DNA from: Cupriavidus taiwanensis
GTDB lineage: Bacteria; Pseudomonadota; Gammaproteobacteria; Burkholderiales; Burkholderiaceae
Direction: 5' to 3'
Assembly (NCBI RefSeq): GCF_900249755.1
Contig: NZ_LT976853.1
Coordinates: forward strand, 428,207-492,206
Length of the DNA stretch: 64,000 bases
The translations under genes and the position numbers were made by a program. Positions within the stretch are counted from its first letter, which is position 1, and each line of letters starts with the position of its first letter. Of this stretch, positions 19,959 to 29,674 are shown one piece after another. The notes under the pieces are model-generated. The model saw only the letters and a list, made by a program, of their open reading frames with translations, was not told the origin of the DNA and did not search any database.

Positions 19959-20301
19959 GGGGACACCTCTCTCTCGCGTCAGTCAGTGACGGCGCGCGTC
20001 GGGGTACCCCAGGCGGAACAGGCGGCCTCCGCACGAAGCACTGCGACCGCACCTGCTGGCGGCCTGCCTCATGCTGACGACAACCGCCGCCCTGCAAGTC
20101 CACCGGCAAGCGGTGGACCGGATACCGGGGGCGGGAAAAAGGTGCGCCACCGGTATCAAATCCGGCCTATTGTACTTGAACAAATTTTTCGGAGATATGG
20201 GGAAAACCGGCTGGCGCTTCGGTATTTCCCCGGTACCCCGAACGGGGGGCAGCCGCGAGGCGGTGTCGGGTGGGGGGCCGTCCATGGGACGGCGGGCGCA
20301 C
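19959..20301. other. Spacer between dksA and the second GTPase gene
   Basis: 343 bases without a gene. It should hold the dksA promoter: on the minus strand a TACAAT (20174-20169) lies in an AT-rich patch at about 20165-20205, but no good -35 matches it. A short hairpin CCGTCC-ATG-GGACGG (20278-20292) follows the GTPase stop and may weakly end that transcript. No copy of the candidate Zur operator was seen. Confidence 0.6.
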
Positions 20302-21393
<1,092 letters not shown>

Positions 21394-21423
21394 TGCTTGT
21401 TCTCCGGGAAATGGGCGCGCCGG

Positions 21424-21945
21424 TCAGTGGGCGGCGGGCGTACGCTTGCCGCATTCGGCGCAGACGCCGTTCACGGTCAGTTCGACATGTTCGATGGCAA
21501 AGCCGCTGGGCACGCGCGGCGCGGCAGGCTGCGCCGGCGCGCCGGCGTCGTCCAGGCAGAAGGTGCGGTCGCTGCGGGTGCAGTGGAAATGGCTGTGCTG
21601 GCGATGCTCCTGCGCGCGCGCGGCCTCGTGCTCGACCAGGCTGAAGCGGAACACGCGGTCGTTGCCGGCGCGCTTCTGCGCCACGCCCTGCTCCACCAGC
21701 CAGTCCAGCACGCGGTAGACGGTGACGCGGTCGATGGTTTCGCCGGCCTCGGGCAGCCGGTCGATCACGGCCTGGTGGGTCAGCGCTTCATCGCTGCCGA
21801 TCAGGCAGGCCAGGATGCACAGCCGCGGCTGGGTCACGCGCGCACCGAGCCGGCGCAGGCGTTCATGGGCGGCCTCGAGGGCCGCGGCGGTCGGGATTGC
21901 CGGTTCCGGCGCCAGGGCCGGCCGGTCCGGACTGGGACGGGTCAT
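21424..21945 (-). CDS. zur: Zinc uptake regulator, Fur family
   Basis: 173 residues. The winged-helix part has R-V-T-Q-P-R-L-C-I-L-A-C and T-I-D-R-V-T-V-Y-R-V-L-D-W-L. The dimer/metal part has H-S-H-F-H-C and a final C-A-E-C before G-K-R-T. The two Cys of the usual first C-x2-C are replaced by H-C-T-R-S-D, so the structural site may use a different ligand set. Zur identity over Fur rests on neighbours. The likely promoter (TTGCAT, 17 bases, TTAAAT) puts transcription start about at the ATG, and no ribosome-binding site is visible, so the message may be leaderless. First gene of zur-GTPase operon. Confidence 0.87.
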   Translation of the reverse strand: MTRPSPDRPALAPEPAIPTAAALEAAHERLRRLGARVTQPRLCILACLIGSDEALTHQAVIDRLPEAGETIDRVTVYRVLDWLVEQGVAQKRAGNDRVFRFSLVEHEAARAQEHRQHSHFHCTRSDRTFCLDDAGAPAQPAAPRVPSGFAIEHVELTVNGVCAECGKRTPAAH

Positions 21946-21972
21946 GGCCGGATTTAACCATAGGCCTCCGGT

Positions 21973-21993
21973 TGATGCAATTCAGTTGCGTCA
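21973..21993 (-). promoter_or_regulatory. Candidate Zur operator and zur promoter
   Basis: TGATGCAA-TTCAG-TTGCGTCA, an inverted repeat with a single mismatched pair. On the minus strand it covers a -35-like TTGCAT (21980-21975) that is spaced 17 bases from TTAAAT (21957-21952). A repressor bound here would block the promoter, fitting autoregulation. Confidence 0.62.
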
Positions 21994-22052
21994 GCCGGGG
22001 CGTCAGATTGCGCCTATGATCGGCACAAGACCACCCACCGCGGAGACCCCCG

Positions 22053-22952
22053 ATGCTGAATGACGCGAGCGCGCTGCTGTTCCCCAATTTCGAACCGTTC
22101 CGGCAGCAGGTGGGCGAGGTCGAGATCGCCGGGGTACGGGGCGGCTCGGGGCCGCCGCTGCTGCTGTTGCACGGCCACCCGCAAAGCCACCTGATCTGGC
22201 ACCGGGTGGCGCCCGCGCTGGCCGACCACTTCACCGTGATCGCCACCGACCTGCGCGGCTACGGCAGCAGTGCGGCGCCGCCGGGCAATGCCGGCCACGA
22301 GCGCTACAGCAAGCGCACCATGGCGCAGGACCAGGTGGCGCTGATGGCGGCCCTCGGTTACAGGCGCTTTGCGCTGTGCGGCCATGACCGCGGCGCGCGC
22401 GTCGCGCACCGGCTCTGCCTGGACCATCCCGAAGCGGTCAGCCGCGCCATGCTGCTCGATATCGCGCCCACGCTGGCCATGTACGAGCGCACCAGCATGG
22501 CTTTCGCCGCCGCCTACTGGCACTGGTTCTTCCTGATCCAGCCGGCACCATTCCCCGAGACCCTGATCAACGCCGAGCCGGATTTCTACATCCAGAAGCT
22601 GATGGGCCTGCGCCACGCCGGCCTGGCGGCGTTCGCGCCCGACGCAATGGCGGCCTACACCGCGGCGATGCGCGACCCGGCCCGCGTGCACGCCATGTGC
22701 GAGGACTACCGCGCCGCCGCCACCATCGACCTCGAACACGACCGCGCCGACCGCGACGCCGGGCGCCGCCTGGCGCTGCCGCTGCGCGTGCTGTGGGGCG
22801 AGCACGGCGTGGTGGCGCGCTGCTTCGAGCCGCTGGCGCTGTGGCAGGAAGTGGCCGCCGACGTGAGCGGCCGCGCGCTGCCCTGCGGCCACTACATCCC
22901 CGAGGAAGCCCCGGACCCGCTGCTGGAGGAAATGCTCGGTTTCTTCCGCTAG
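22053..22952 (+). CDS. Alpha/beta hydrolase, fluoroacetate/haloacetate dehalogenase-like
   Basis: 299 residues. It matches the fluoroacetate dehalogenase pattern closely. The nucleophile D112 is in G-H-D-R-G-A-R (Asp, not Ser), with the two Arg that bind carboxylate. The likely acid D136 is in L-D-I-A-P-T, the halide-pocket segment is A-Y-W-H-W-F-F-L-I-Q-P-A-P-F-P-E, and D-Y-R-A-A-A-T-I-D-L-E-H-D follows. H280 is in C-G-H-Y-I-P-E-E. Known members remove F or Cl from 2-haloacetates; the native substrate here may be another halo-acid. It reads away from zur and stands alone. Confidence 0.82.
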   Translation: MLNDASALLFPNFEPFRQQVGEVEIAGVRGGSGPPLLLLHGHPQSHLIWHRVAPALADHFTVIATDLRGYGSSAAPPGNAGHERYSKRTMAQDQVALMAALGYRRFALCGHDRGARVAHRLCLDHPEAVSRAMLLDIAPTLAMYERTSMAFAAAYWHWFFLIQPAPFPETLINAEPDFYIQKLMGLRHAGLAAFAPDAMAAYTAAMRDPARVHAMCEDYRAAATIDLEHDRADRDAGRRLALPLRVLWGEHGVVARCFEPLALWQEVAADVSGRALPCGHYIPEEAPDPLLEEMLGFFR

Positions 22953-23160
22953 CCGGCGCCGGGTGTCGCCAACGCAGCCTTTACGGGCGATCGCTGCCTT
23001 ATCTTCCTTGTTCCCCGCGATATGCCGCGGATTGCAGGCGGGTTAGCCCCTATACCTGCCTATTGTCTGCCGTTGCTAACATCAAGCCCCGCCCTTGCCG
23101 TTTACGGCGGGGCAGCGGTGCCAGCCGGCATGGTCCAAGCGCGGCCAGCGAGACCGCGCC

Positions 23161-23192
23161 GGCCCGGCCCCCGTCTACGCGGGGGCCGGGCC
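23161..23192. repeat. Strong GC hairpin, 13-bp perfect arms
   Basis: GGCCCGGCCCCCG and CGGGGGCCGGGCC flank TCTACG. There is no T-run. Its centre (CCCCG-TCTACG-CGGGG) resembles the repeat unit at 2604-2619, so it may be another copy of the interspersed element, lying between the dehalogenase and the Bug receptor genes. Confidence 0.75.
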
Positions 23193-23241
23193 GGCGGCAA
23201 CGCATTGCAGACGGGTATCAAGGGAACCAGGAGAAGAGAGC

Positions 23242-24228
23242 ATGAAACGCGTGGCAAAGATGGTCGCGGCCGCTATGGCAGTCAGCGCGATGGGTGTGGC
23301 GACGGGCGCGTACGCCCAGGAATTTCCGGGCAGCAAGCCGGTGACGGCGGTGGTGCCGTTTGCCGCGGGCGGCCCGACCGACAAGGTCTCGCGCGAGCTG
23401 ACCATGATCATGTCCAAGCACCTGGGCGCGACCATCGTGATCGAGAACCTCGGCGGTGCCGGCGGCACCATCGGCGCCAAGAAGGTGGCCCAGGCCAAGA
23501 ACGACGGCCACACCGTGCTGATCCACCATATCGGCATGTCGACGGCACCGGCGCTGTACCGCAACCTGGGCTTCGATCCGCTGAAGGATTTTGAGATGGT
23601 CGGCGAGATCGCCGACGTGCCGATGGTGCTGGTGGGCAACAAGTCGCTGCCGCCCAACACCTTCAAGGACCTGCTGCCGTACATCAAGGCCAACGCCAGC
23701 AAGCTGTCGCTGGCCAATGCCGGCATCGGCTCGGCCTCGCACCTGTGCGGCCTGCTGTTCCAGAGCGCGATCCAGACCGAGCTGACCACGGTGCCGTACA
23801 AGGGCACCGCGCCGGCGCTGACCGACATTCTGGGCGGCCAGGTCAACCTGATGTGCGACCAGACCACCAATATCGCCGGCCAGCTCAAGGCGGGCGCGCT
23901 CAAGCCGTACGCGGCCATGCAGTCGCGCCGCGTCGAAGCCTTCAAGGACATCCCGACCGCCGCCGAGCAGGGCCTGCCGGGCGTCGAAGTGAAGATCTGG
24001 CACGCCATGTACGCGCCCAAGGGCACGCCCAAGCCGGTGATCGACAAGCTGTCGGCGGCGCTGCAGAAGTCGGTGGCCGACCCGGCCTTCCGCGCCAAGA
24101 TGGCTGAACTGGGCGCCGAGGCGGTGCCGGCGCAGCGCGCCACACCGGAATCGCTGCGCACCTTCCTGGGCGCCGAAATCAACAAGTGGACCCCGGTGAT
24201 CAAGAAGGCCGGCGTGTATGCGGACTGA
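23242..24228 (+). CDS. Bug/TctC-family periplasmic solute-binding protein
   Basis: 328 residues from ATG 23242 (CCAGGAGAAGAG upstream), with a signal peptide ending A-Y-A-Q. Family marks are V-V-P-F-A-A-G-G-P-T-D, the ligand-loop I-E-N-L-G-G-A-G-G-T-I-G-A, a central Y-K-G-T-A-P-A-L-T-D-I-L-G-G-Q-V-N-L-M, and a final E-I-N-K-W-T-P-V-I-K-K-A. These receptors capture carboxylates. No TctA/TctB membrane genes are adjacent, as is common for the many orphan Bug proteins of Burkholderiales. Ligand unknown. Confidence 0.92.
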   Translation: MKRVAKMVAAAMAVSAMGVATGAYAQEFPGSKPVTAVVPFAAGGPTDKVSRELTMIMSKHLGATIVIENLGGAGGTIGAKKVAQAKNDGHTVLIHHIGMSTAPALYRNLGFDPLKDFEMVGEIADVPMVLVGNKSLPPNTFKDLLPYIKANASKLSLANAGIGSASHLCGLLFQSAIQTELTTVPYKGTAPALTDILGGQVNLMCDQTTNIAGQLKAGALKPYAAMQSRRVEAFKDIPTAAEQGLPGVEVKIWHAMYAPKGTPKPVIDKLSAALQKSVADPAFRAKMAELGAEAVPAQRATPESLRTFLGAEINKWTPVIKKAGVYAD

Positions 24229-24310
24229 TCGGGCGGACTGATCGAGCGGACTGAACCGGTGGAGTGATTGATGCGGCGCGCCGGCCTGCTGGCCGGAGCG
24301 CTGTACCGAA

Positions 24311-24339
24311 GGGCCATGCGTTGCGCATGGCCCTTTTTT
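24311..24339 (+). terminator. Intrinsic terminator after the Bug gene
   Basis: Stem GGGCCATGCG / CGCATGGCCC, loop of three, then TTTTTT. It isolates the receptor gene from hslVU. Confidence 0.93.
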
Positions 24340-24480
24340 GTTTCCGGATCGATGCGACCGGCGGCGGCGGGCGTCCTATATTGGTCAGACTGCTCGCCGC
24401 GCCGGCGAGGTGCGCCAGAGGCCTTGAAACCGCGCGGGGGCGTCGCCAACTACGGTCCTGACATATTCACGGAAGCCACC

Positions 24481-25017
24481 ATGGAACAGTATCACGGCAC
24501 TACCATCGTCAGCGTCCGCCGCGGCAATCAGGTCGCGCTGGGCGGTGATGGCCAGGTCACGCTCGGCAATATCGTGATGAAGGGCACCGCGCGCAAGGTG
24601 CGTCGCATCTACAACGGCAAGGTCCTGGTCGGGTTTGCCGGCAGCACCGCCGACGCCTTCTCGCTGCTGGACCGCTTCGAGGCCAAGCTGGAGAAATACC
24701 AGGGCAACCTGACGCGCGCCGCGGTCGACCTGGCCAAGGACTGGCGCTCGGACCGCGCGCTGCGCCGGCTCGAGGCCATGCTGATCACCGCCGACCGCGA
24801 CACCACGCTGGTCATCACCGGCAACGGCGACGTGCTGGACCCGGAGAACGGCATCGCCGCGATCGGCTCGGGCGGCGCGTATGCGCAGTCTGCCGCCAAG
24901 GCGCTGGTCGAGAACACCGAGATGGCGCCGAAGGACGTGGTCGAGAAGGCGCTGACCATCGCCGGCGAGCTCTGCATCTACACCAACACCAATTTCGTCA
25001 TCGAGACGCTGGAATAA
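24481..25017 (+). CDS. hslV: ATP-dependent protease HslVU, peptidase subunit
   Basis: 178 residues from ATG 24481. The proteasome-like N-terminal nucleophile is Thr in [10 protein letters not shown], so the first six residues should be removed. Other marks are G-G-D-G-Q-V-T-L-G and [11 protein letters not shown]. It forms a double hexamer capped by HslU and degrades misfolded and regulatory proteins in the cytoplasm. hslU follows after 51 bases in the same operon. An in-frame upstream extension exists but crosses the terminator and is not coding. Confidence 0.97.
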   Translation: MEQYHGTTIVSVRRGNQVALGGDGQVTLGNIVMKGTARKVRRIYNGKVLVGFAGSTADAFSLLDRFEAKLEKYQGNLTRAAVDLAKDWRSDRALRRLEAMLITADRDTTLVITGNGDVLDPENGIAAIGSGGAYAQSAAKALVENTEMAPKDVVEKALTIAGELCIYTNTNFVIETLE

Positions 25018-25068
25018 GCCGCTGGCCGGCCTCCGCGCAGGCCGGCGCGCCCCCACTGAACGGATACC

Positions 25069-26400
25069 ATGTCGCACACCATGACCCCGTCGGAAATCGT
25101 TTCCGAACTCGACAAGCACATCATCGGCCAGAACAAGGCCAAGAAGGCCGTGGCGGTGGCGCTGCGCAACCGCTGGCGCCGCCAGCAGGTGGCCGACCCC
25201 CTGCGCCAGGAAATCACCCCCAAGAACATCCTGATGATCGGGCCGACCGGCGTCGGCAAGACCGAGATCGCGCGGCGCCTGGCCAAGCTGGCCGACGCGC
25301 CCTTCATCAAGATCGAGGCCACCAAGTTCACCGAGGTGGGCTACGTCGGCCGCGACGTCGACACCATCGTGCGCGACCTCGCCGAAATGGCGATCAAGCA
25401 GACGCGCGAATCCGAGATGAAGAAGGTGCGCACCAAGGCCGAGGACGCTGCCGAGGACCGGCTGCTCGACGTGCTGCTGCCGCCGCCGCGCGACATCGGC
25501 TTCTCGCAGCCGGAAGAAAAGGATTCCAACACGCGCCAGGTGTTCCGCAAGAAGCTGCGCGAAGGCTCGCTCGACGACAAGGACATCGAGCTCGAGGTCT
25601 CCGCCGGCATGCCGAGCATGGACATCATGGGGCCGCCGGGCATGGAAGACATGACCGAGCAGATCCGCACCATGTTCGCCGGACTGGGCCAGGGCAAGAA
25701 GGCGCGCCGCAAGATGAAGGTGAAGGAAGCCTTCAAGCTGCTGATCGACGAAGAGGCAGCCAAGCTGGTCAACGACGAGGAACTGAAGCACAAGGCCATC
25801 GCCAACGTCGAGCAGAACGGCATCGTGTTCCTGGACGAGATCGACAAGATCGCCAGCCGCAGCGATATCGGCGGCGGCGAGGTGTCGCGCCAGGGCGTGC
25901 AGCGCGACCTGCTGCCGCTGGTCGAAGGCACCACGGTGAACACCAAGTACGGCATGATCAAGACCGACCACATCCTGTTCATCGCCTCGGGCGCGTTCCA
26001 CCTGTCCAAGCCGAGCGACCTGATCCCCGAGCTGCAGGGCCGCTTCCCGATCCGCGTGGAGCTGGAGTCGCTGTCGGTGCAGGACTTCGAGGCCATCCTG
26101 ACGCAGACCGATGCCAGCCTGACCAAGCAGTACCAGGCGCTGCTGAATACGGAAGAGGTCAACCTGGTGTTCGCGCCGGACGGCATCCGCCGGCTCGCCG
26201 AGATTGCGTTCTCGGTCAACGAGAAGGTCGAGAACATCGGCGCGCGCCGGCTCTACACGGTGATGGAGCGGCTGCTGGAAGACCTGTCGTTCCACGCCAG
26301 CAAGTCGTCCGGCGAGACCGTGACGATCGATGCCGCCTACGTGGAAGAGCGCCTGGGCGACCTGGCCGGCAACGAGGACCTGTCGCGCTACGTGCTGTAA
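25069..26400 (+). CDS. hslU: ATP-dependent protease HslVU, ATPase/unfoldase subunit
   Basis: 443 residues, the family length. N-terminal [17 protein letters not shown], Walker [10 protein letters not shown] near residue 60, pore loop G-Y-V-G-R-D-V, an I-domain roughly 110-240, and Walker [11 protein letters not shown]. Sensor 2 lies in [10 protein letters not shown], and the C-terminal L-S-R-Y-V-L docks into HslV. An intrinsic terminator follows 22 bases after the stop. Confidence 0.98.
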   Translation: MSHTMTPSEIVSELDKHIIGQNKAKKAVAVALRNRWRRQQVADPLRQEITPKNILMIGPTGVGKTEIARRLAKLADAPFIKIEATKFTEVGYVGRDVDTIVRDLAEMAIKQTRESEMKKVRTKAEDAAEDRLLDVLLPPPRDIGFSQPEEKDSNTRQVFRKKLREGSLDDKDIELEVSAGMPSMDIMGPPGMEDMTEQIRTMFAGLGQGKKARRKMKVKEAFKLLIDEEAAKLVNDEELKHKAIANVEQNGIVFLDEIDKIASRSDIGGGEVSRQGVQRDLLPLVEGTTVNTKYGMIKTDHILFIASGAFHLSKPSDLIPELQGRFPIRVELESLSVQDFEAILTQTDASLTKQYQALLNTEEVNLVFAPDGIRRLAEIAFSVNEKVENIGARRLYTVMERLLEDLSFHASKSSGETVTIDAAYVEERLGDLAGNEDLSRYVL

Positions 26401-26421
26401 GGCCCGCGAGCGGCAATCGGA

Positions 26422-26446
26422 AGGCGCACCACGGTGCGCCTTTTTT
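26422..26446 (+). terminator. Intrinsic terminator of hslVU
   Basis: AGGCGCAC-CACG-GTGCGCCT hairpin running into TTTTTT. Confidence 0.92.
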
Positions 26447-26610
26447 CATGTCCGTGCGTTTCCAGCTGCCACTTCCCGGTAAGGCTCGTAAGCATTGGTA
26501 AGCCCGCTGGCCGGCGTTGCCCGGCGATGCGACCCTTGCGCACCTTGACGGTCGATTGACCGGTGCGGGAGCCACCGCATCCCCCTCAACCCACTGGCAG
26601 GAGAAATCAC

Positions 26611-26904
26611 ATGGTCCATTACAAGACCCGCCGGGTGGTGCTCGCCACCGGCGGCCTGCTGGCCGCGCTGGCAGCGGCCACGGCCTTTCTTTGCATCCGT
26701 CCGGCCATCCCCGCTGCCGAAGCCGCGCAATCGGGCACCATCGGCGCGGCCGCCGCCGCGGCGGCGACGCTGGCGCTGGATTCGGGCGCGCTGTTCACGC
26801 TGGCGGACCGCCATGCCGGCGACGCCATGCGCATTGCCGACAGCGGCGCGCCGGCGGAGGGCGCCGAGGGCCTGGACTGGGACTACGTCCAGTTGCGCCT
26901 GTAA
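26611..26904 (+). CDS. Small hypothetical membrane or exported protein
   Basis: 97 residues from ATG 26611 with a GCAGGAGAAA site. One hydrophobic segment near residues 8-28 (V-V-L-A-T-G-G-L-L-A-A-L) is followed by an Ala-rich stretch and an acidic C-terminal end. No family was recognised. The good ribosome-binding site and the terminator just after it support a real gene. Confidence 0.6.
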   Translation: MVHYKTRRVVLATGGLLAALAAATAFLCIRPAIPAAEAAQSGTIGAAAAAAATLALDSGALFTLADRHAGDAMRIADSGAPAEGAEGLDWDYVQLRL

Positions 26905-26916
26905 GGCGGCGCCATG

Positions 26917-26956
26917 CCATGCAAAAGGCCGCGCACTTGCGCGGCCTTTTGCATGG
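26917..26956. terminator. Bidirectional terminator between convergent genes
   Basis: An 18-bp perfect stem, CCATGCAAAAGGCCGCGC with its complement, and a 4-base loop. AAAA/TTTT within the arms lets it serve both the small plus-strand gene and regA. Confidence 0.9.
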
Positions 26957-26965
26957 TGGGCTCCT

Positions 26966-27577
26966 TCAGCGTGATACCGGCCGCTTGCCCAGCTTGCGCT
27001 GCAGGGTGCGCCGGTGCATGTTCAGCGCGCGCGCGGTGGCGGAGATATTGCCGCCATGCTCGGCCAGCACGCGCTGGATATGCTCCCATTCCAGCCGCGC
27101 CACCGACAGCGGCACCGGCTCTTCCAGCGCGGCCTGCGCCGCGTCTTCCGATACCCCCGCCATCAGCGCGGTCAGGATCGAATCGACATTGGCCGGCTTG
27201 GCCAGGTATTCATCGGCGCCTTGCTTGACCGCCGCCACCGCGGTGGCAATGCTGGCGTAGCCGGTCAGGATCAGGATGCGCGCGTCGGGCAGCGCCTGGC
27301 GCAGCGGCGCCACCAGCTGCAGCCCGGACTCGGCGGGCGCGGTGCTGCCGGCTTCGGGCGGCGGCTCCAGGTGCAGGTCCAGCGTGACGTAGGCAAAGTC
27401 GGTGCGCGCGGCCAGCGCCAGCGCGGTGCGGCCGTCGTGCGCCACCGCCACGGCATAGCCGCGGCGCGTCAGCGCGCGTGCCAGCGTGCCGGCAAAGACT
27501 TCGTCGTCGTCGATCACCAGGAAGGGCGTGCCGGCCGGTGCGGTGGCTTCGGGTACCGGGGTGAGGGGTTCGGTCAT
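26966..27577 (-). CDS. regA: Redox response regulator, RegA/PrrA/ActR family
   Basis: 203 residues: receiver domain (F-L-V-I-D-D-D-E, phospho-acceptor Asp in V-T-L-D-L-H-L, late Lys in L-A-K-P-A) and a short Fis-type helix-turn-helix tail. The tail reads G-G-N-I-S-A-T-A-R-A-L-N-M-H-R-R-T-L-Q-R-K-L-G-K. The receiver has an insert after the acceptor Asp (P-P-P-E-A-G-S-T-A-P-A-E-S). It shares an ATGA overlap with the kinase gene upstream, so both are one operon. In relatives this pair tunes respiration, carbon and nitrogen fixation to redox state. Confidence 0.9.
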   Translation of the reverse strand: MTEPLTPVPEATAPAGTPFLVIDDDEVFAGTLARALTRRGYAVAVAHDGRTALALAARTDFAYVTLDLHLEPPPEAGSTAPAESGLQLVAPLRQALPDARILILTGYASIATAVAAVKQGADEYLAKPANVDSILTALMAGVSEDAAQAALEEPVPLSVARLEWEHIQRVLAEHGGNISATARALNMHRRTLQRKLGKRPVSR

Positions 27578-28962
27578 GGTTGGGAAGGTACGGCGGCGGC
27601 CGCCGGTGCGAACAGCGTGGAGAGCGCCGGCAGCCGCAGTTCGGCGACGGTGCCGCCGCCCGGACGGTCATGCCAGGCCAGTTCGCCGCCCATTTGCCGG
27701 GCGGCGCTTTGCGCCAGGTACAGGCCGATGCCCTGGCCGCCGTGCTGGCTGGCCACCGGGGTCTCGCCCAGCTGGCCGCGCAGCGCTTCGGGAATGCCGT
27801 CGCCATGGTCGGCGACGCGGAACGACAGCCACGGCGCGGTATTGCCCGGGGCCATGGCGATCTGCAACTGCAGCGGCTGCGCGCCGCGTCCGGCGGCCTG
27901 CTGGCTGCGCGCGGCGTTGTCCAGCAGGATGGTCAGGATCTGGCCGACGCGCGCGGTTTCCACTGCCTGCGCGCCGGCGCCGGGCGTGGCCACGGCCTGC
28001 AGGCTGGCGTTGGGATGGCGCAGCTGCCAGCGCTCGGCAAAGGCCGGCAGCCAGCCGTCGATGCGCTGCGGCGCCAGCGTGGCCGGGTCTTCGCGCAGCC
28101 GCGCCAGGGTCGAGCGGCACAGCGCCAGCTGCTGCTCCATGGTCTGCAGGTCGGGCAGGTAGCCGCTGATGGCGGCGGCGCCGCGGTTCGGGTCGCAGGC
28201 ATCGGCGCGCAGCTCGCCGGCAATCACCGCCAGCGTGGCCAGCGGCGTGCCGATTTCATGCGCGACCGCGGCGGCCTGGCCGTTCAGGTCTTCGACGCGC
28301 GCTTCGCGCAGCAGCTGCTCGCGCGCCAGGTTCAGCTGCGCCTCGCGCTGGCGCAGCACGCCCGACAGGCGCGCGACGAACAGCGCGATCATCACCGCGC
28401 TGGCGACAAAGTTCAGCCACATGCCGGCCAGGTGGTAGTTCACCGCGTTGTCCGGGTCGTGCAGGTCCAGCGGCACGTATTCGATCAGCAGCACCGTGTA
28501 GCAGGCCAGCGCATACAGCGCCAGGACAATCACCTGGCGCCACGGCAGGATGGCCGCGGCGATGGCCAGCCCCGGCAGGTAGAACGAGACGAACGGGTTG
28601 GTCGCGCCGCCGGTGTAGAACAGGATGGCCGACAGCGCGGTCAGGTCCACCAGCAGCTGGCCCATCAGCTCGGCCTCGCCGGGCGCGCTGTTGCGCCGCG
28701 TGTGCTGGCGCAGCCGCAGGCCGGTGAGCAGGTTGAACAGCGCCTGCAGCCCCAGTACCACCAGCAGCGGCCCGTACGGCAGGCGGATGCCGGCAATCGG
28801 CTCGCACACCAGCACGGTCAGCGCCTGTCCGCCCAGCAGCGCCCAGCGCAGCCAGAACAGCCGCCGCAGCGTCACCTGGCCGTGGCGCGCCGAGCTGCCG
28901 GCCGGCAGGGGCGACAGGAACGGGAAGTCGGGCAGGCGGGACACGGCTGGGGCGGGGCGCAT
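27574..28962 (-). CDS. regB: Redox sensor histidine kinase, RegB/PrrB family
   Basis: 462 residues. About six membrane helices (residues 35-210) contain the quinone-linked redox box G-G-A-T-N-P-F-V-S-F-Y-L-P-G. The phospho-acceptor is H235 in V-A-H-E-I-G-T-P-L-A-T-L. C282 in L-C-R-S-T-L aligns with the redox-active Cys of RegB. The ATPase domain has D-N-A-A-R-S, D-H-G-D-G-I-P and G-Q-G-I-G-L-Y-L-A. In relatives it phosphorylates the regulator when the quinone pool is reduced. It is divergent from a copper chaperone that serves cytochrome oxidase in other species. Confidence 0.91.
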   Translation of the reverse strand: MRPAPAVSRLPDFPFLSPLPAGSSARHGQVTLRRLFWLRWALLGGQALTVLVCEPIAGIRLPYGPLLVVLGLQALFNLLTGLRLRQHTRRNSAPGEAELMGQLLVDLTALSAILFYTGGATNPFVSFYLPGLAIAAAILPWRQVIVLALYALACYTVLLIEYVPLDLHDPDNAVNYHLAGMWLNFVASAVMIALFVARLSGVLRQREAQLNLAREQLLREARVEDLNGQAAAVAHEIGTPLATLAVIAGELRADACDPNRGAAAISGYLPDLQTMEQQLALCRSTLARLREDPATLAPQRIDGWLPAFAERWQLRHPNASLQAVATPGAGAQAVETARVGQILTILLDNAARSQQAAGRGAQPLQLQIAMAPGNTAPWLSFRVADHGDGIPEALRGQLGETPVASQHGGQGIGLYLAQSAARQMGGELAWHDRPGGGTVAELRLPALSTLFAPAAAAVPSQP

Positions 28963-29147
28963 GGCGCGAGTGTATCAATGCCGCCGCGCGGCGCCGGCGC
29001 GTGCGACACCTTGCCGCATTGGCGTGCCGCCACGCTGGCTGCCAGACTGGCTGGTTGCGTGGCCGGGCGCCCGCGCCTGGCGGCCCCGCCGGGCGCAGCA
29101 GGGCGGTCCTCGCCATGGTCTAATGTCTGCTTTCAGGAGAGCCTTTG

Positions 29148-29639
29148 ATGCAAGCCAAATTCCGCCCGGCCACGCTGGCCGCACCCTTCGCCCTCGCCGC
29201 CGCGCTGGCATCGGGCGCCGCGCTGGCCCAGGTCGATGTCAGCAACGCCTGGGTGCGCGGCACGGTGCCGACCCAGACCGCTTCCGGCGCCTTCATGGTG
29301 CTGCACGCGCACGAGAACGCGAAGCTGGTCGGGGTCTCGTCGCCGCTGGCGGTGGCCGAGCTGCACGAGATGAAGATGGAAGGCAACGTGATGCGCATGC
29401 GCCAGCTCAAGTCGCTGGACCTGCCGAAAATGCAGAACGTCGAACTGAAGCCGGGCGGCTACCACGTGATGCTGATGGACCTGAAGGGACAGCTCAAGCC
29501 CGGCGACACCGTGCCCATCACGCTGAAGATCGAGCAGGGCGGCAAGGTGGTCGAGCAAAAGGTCACCGCCGAAGTGCGCAGCATGGTGCCGGCTGCCGCC
29601 AGCGGCGGGCACGCCGGCCACGGCGACCATAAGCACTGA
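29148..29639 (+). CDS. Periplasmic copper chaperone PCuAC
   Basis: 163 residues from ATG 29148 (CAGGAGAGCC upstream) with signal peptide ending A-L-A-Q. The copper site H(M)x10Mx21HxM is visible: E-L-H-E-M-K-M...V-M-R-M, then G-G-Y-H-V-M-L-M. The C-terminus is His-rich (G-G-H-A-G-H-G-D-H-K-H). Family members pass Cu(I) to the CuA or CuB site of cytochrome c oxidase. Single gene, divergent from regBA. Confidence 0.92.
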   Translation: MQAKFRPATLAAPFALAAALASGAALAQVDVSNAWVRGTVPTQTASGAFMVLHAHENAKLVGVSSPLAVAELHEMKMEGNVMRMRQLKSLDLPKMQNVELKPGGYHVMLMDLKGQLKPGDTVPITLKIEQGGKVVEQKVTAEVRSMVPAAASGGHAGHGDHKH

Positions 29640-29674
29640 CGCACTGGGCGGCCGGGGCAGCCGGCCCCGGGGTC

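Noticed and set aside
24268..24480. Upstream extension of hslV
   Set aside because: It crosses an intrinsic terminator and does not resemble HslV; ATG 24481 gives the normal Thr nucleophile position.
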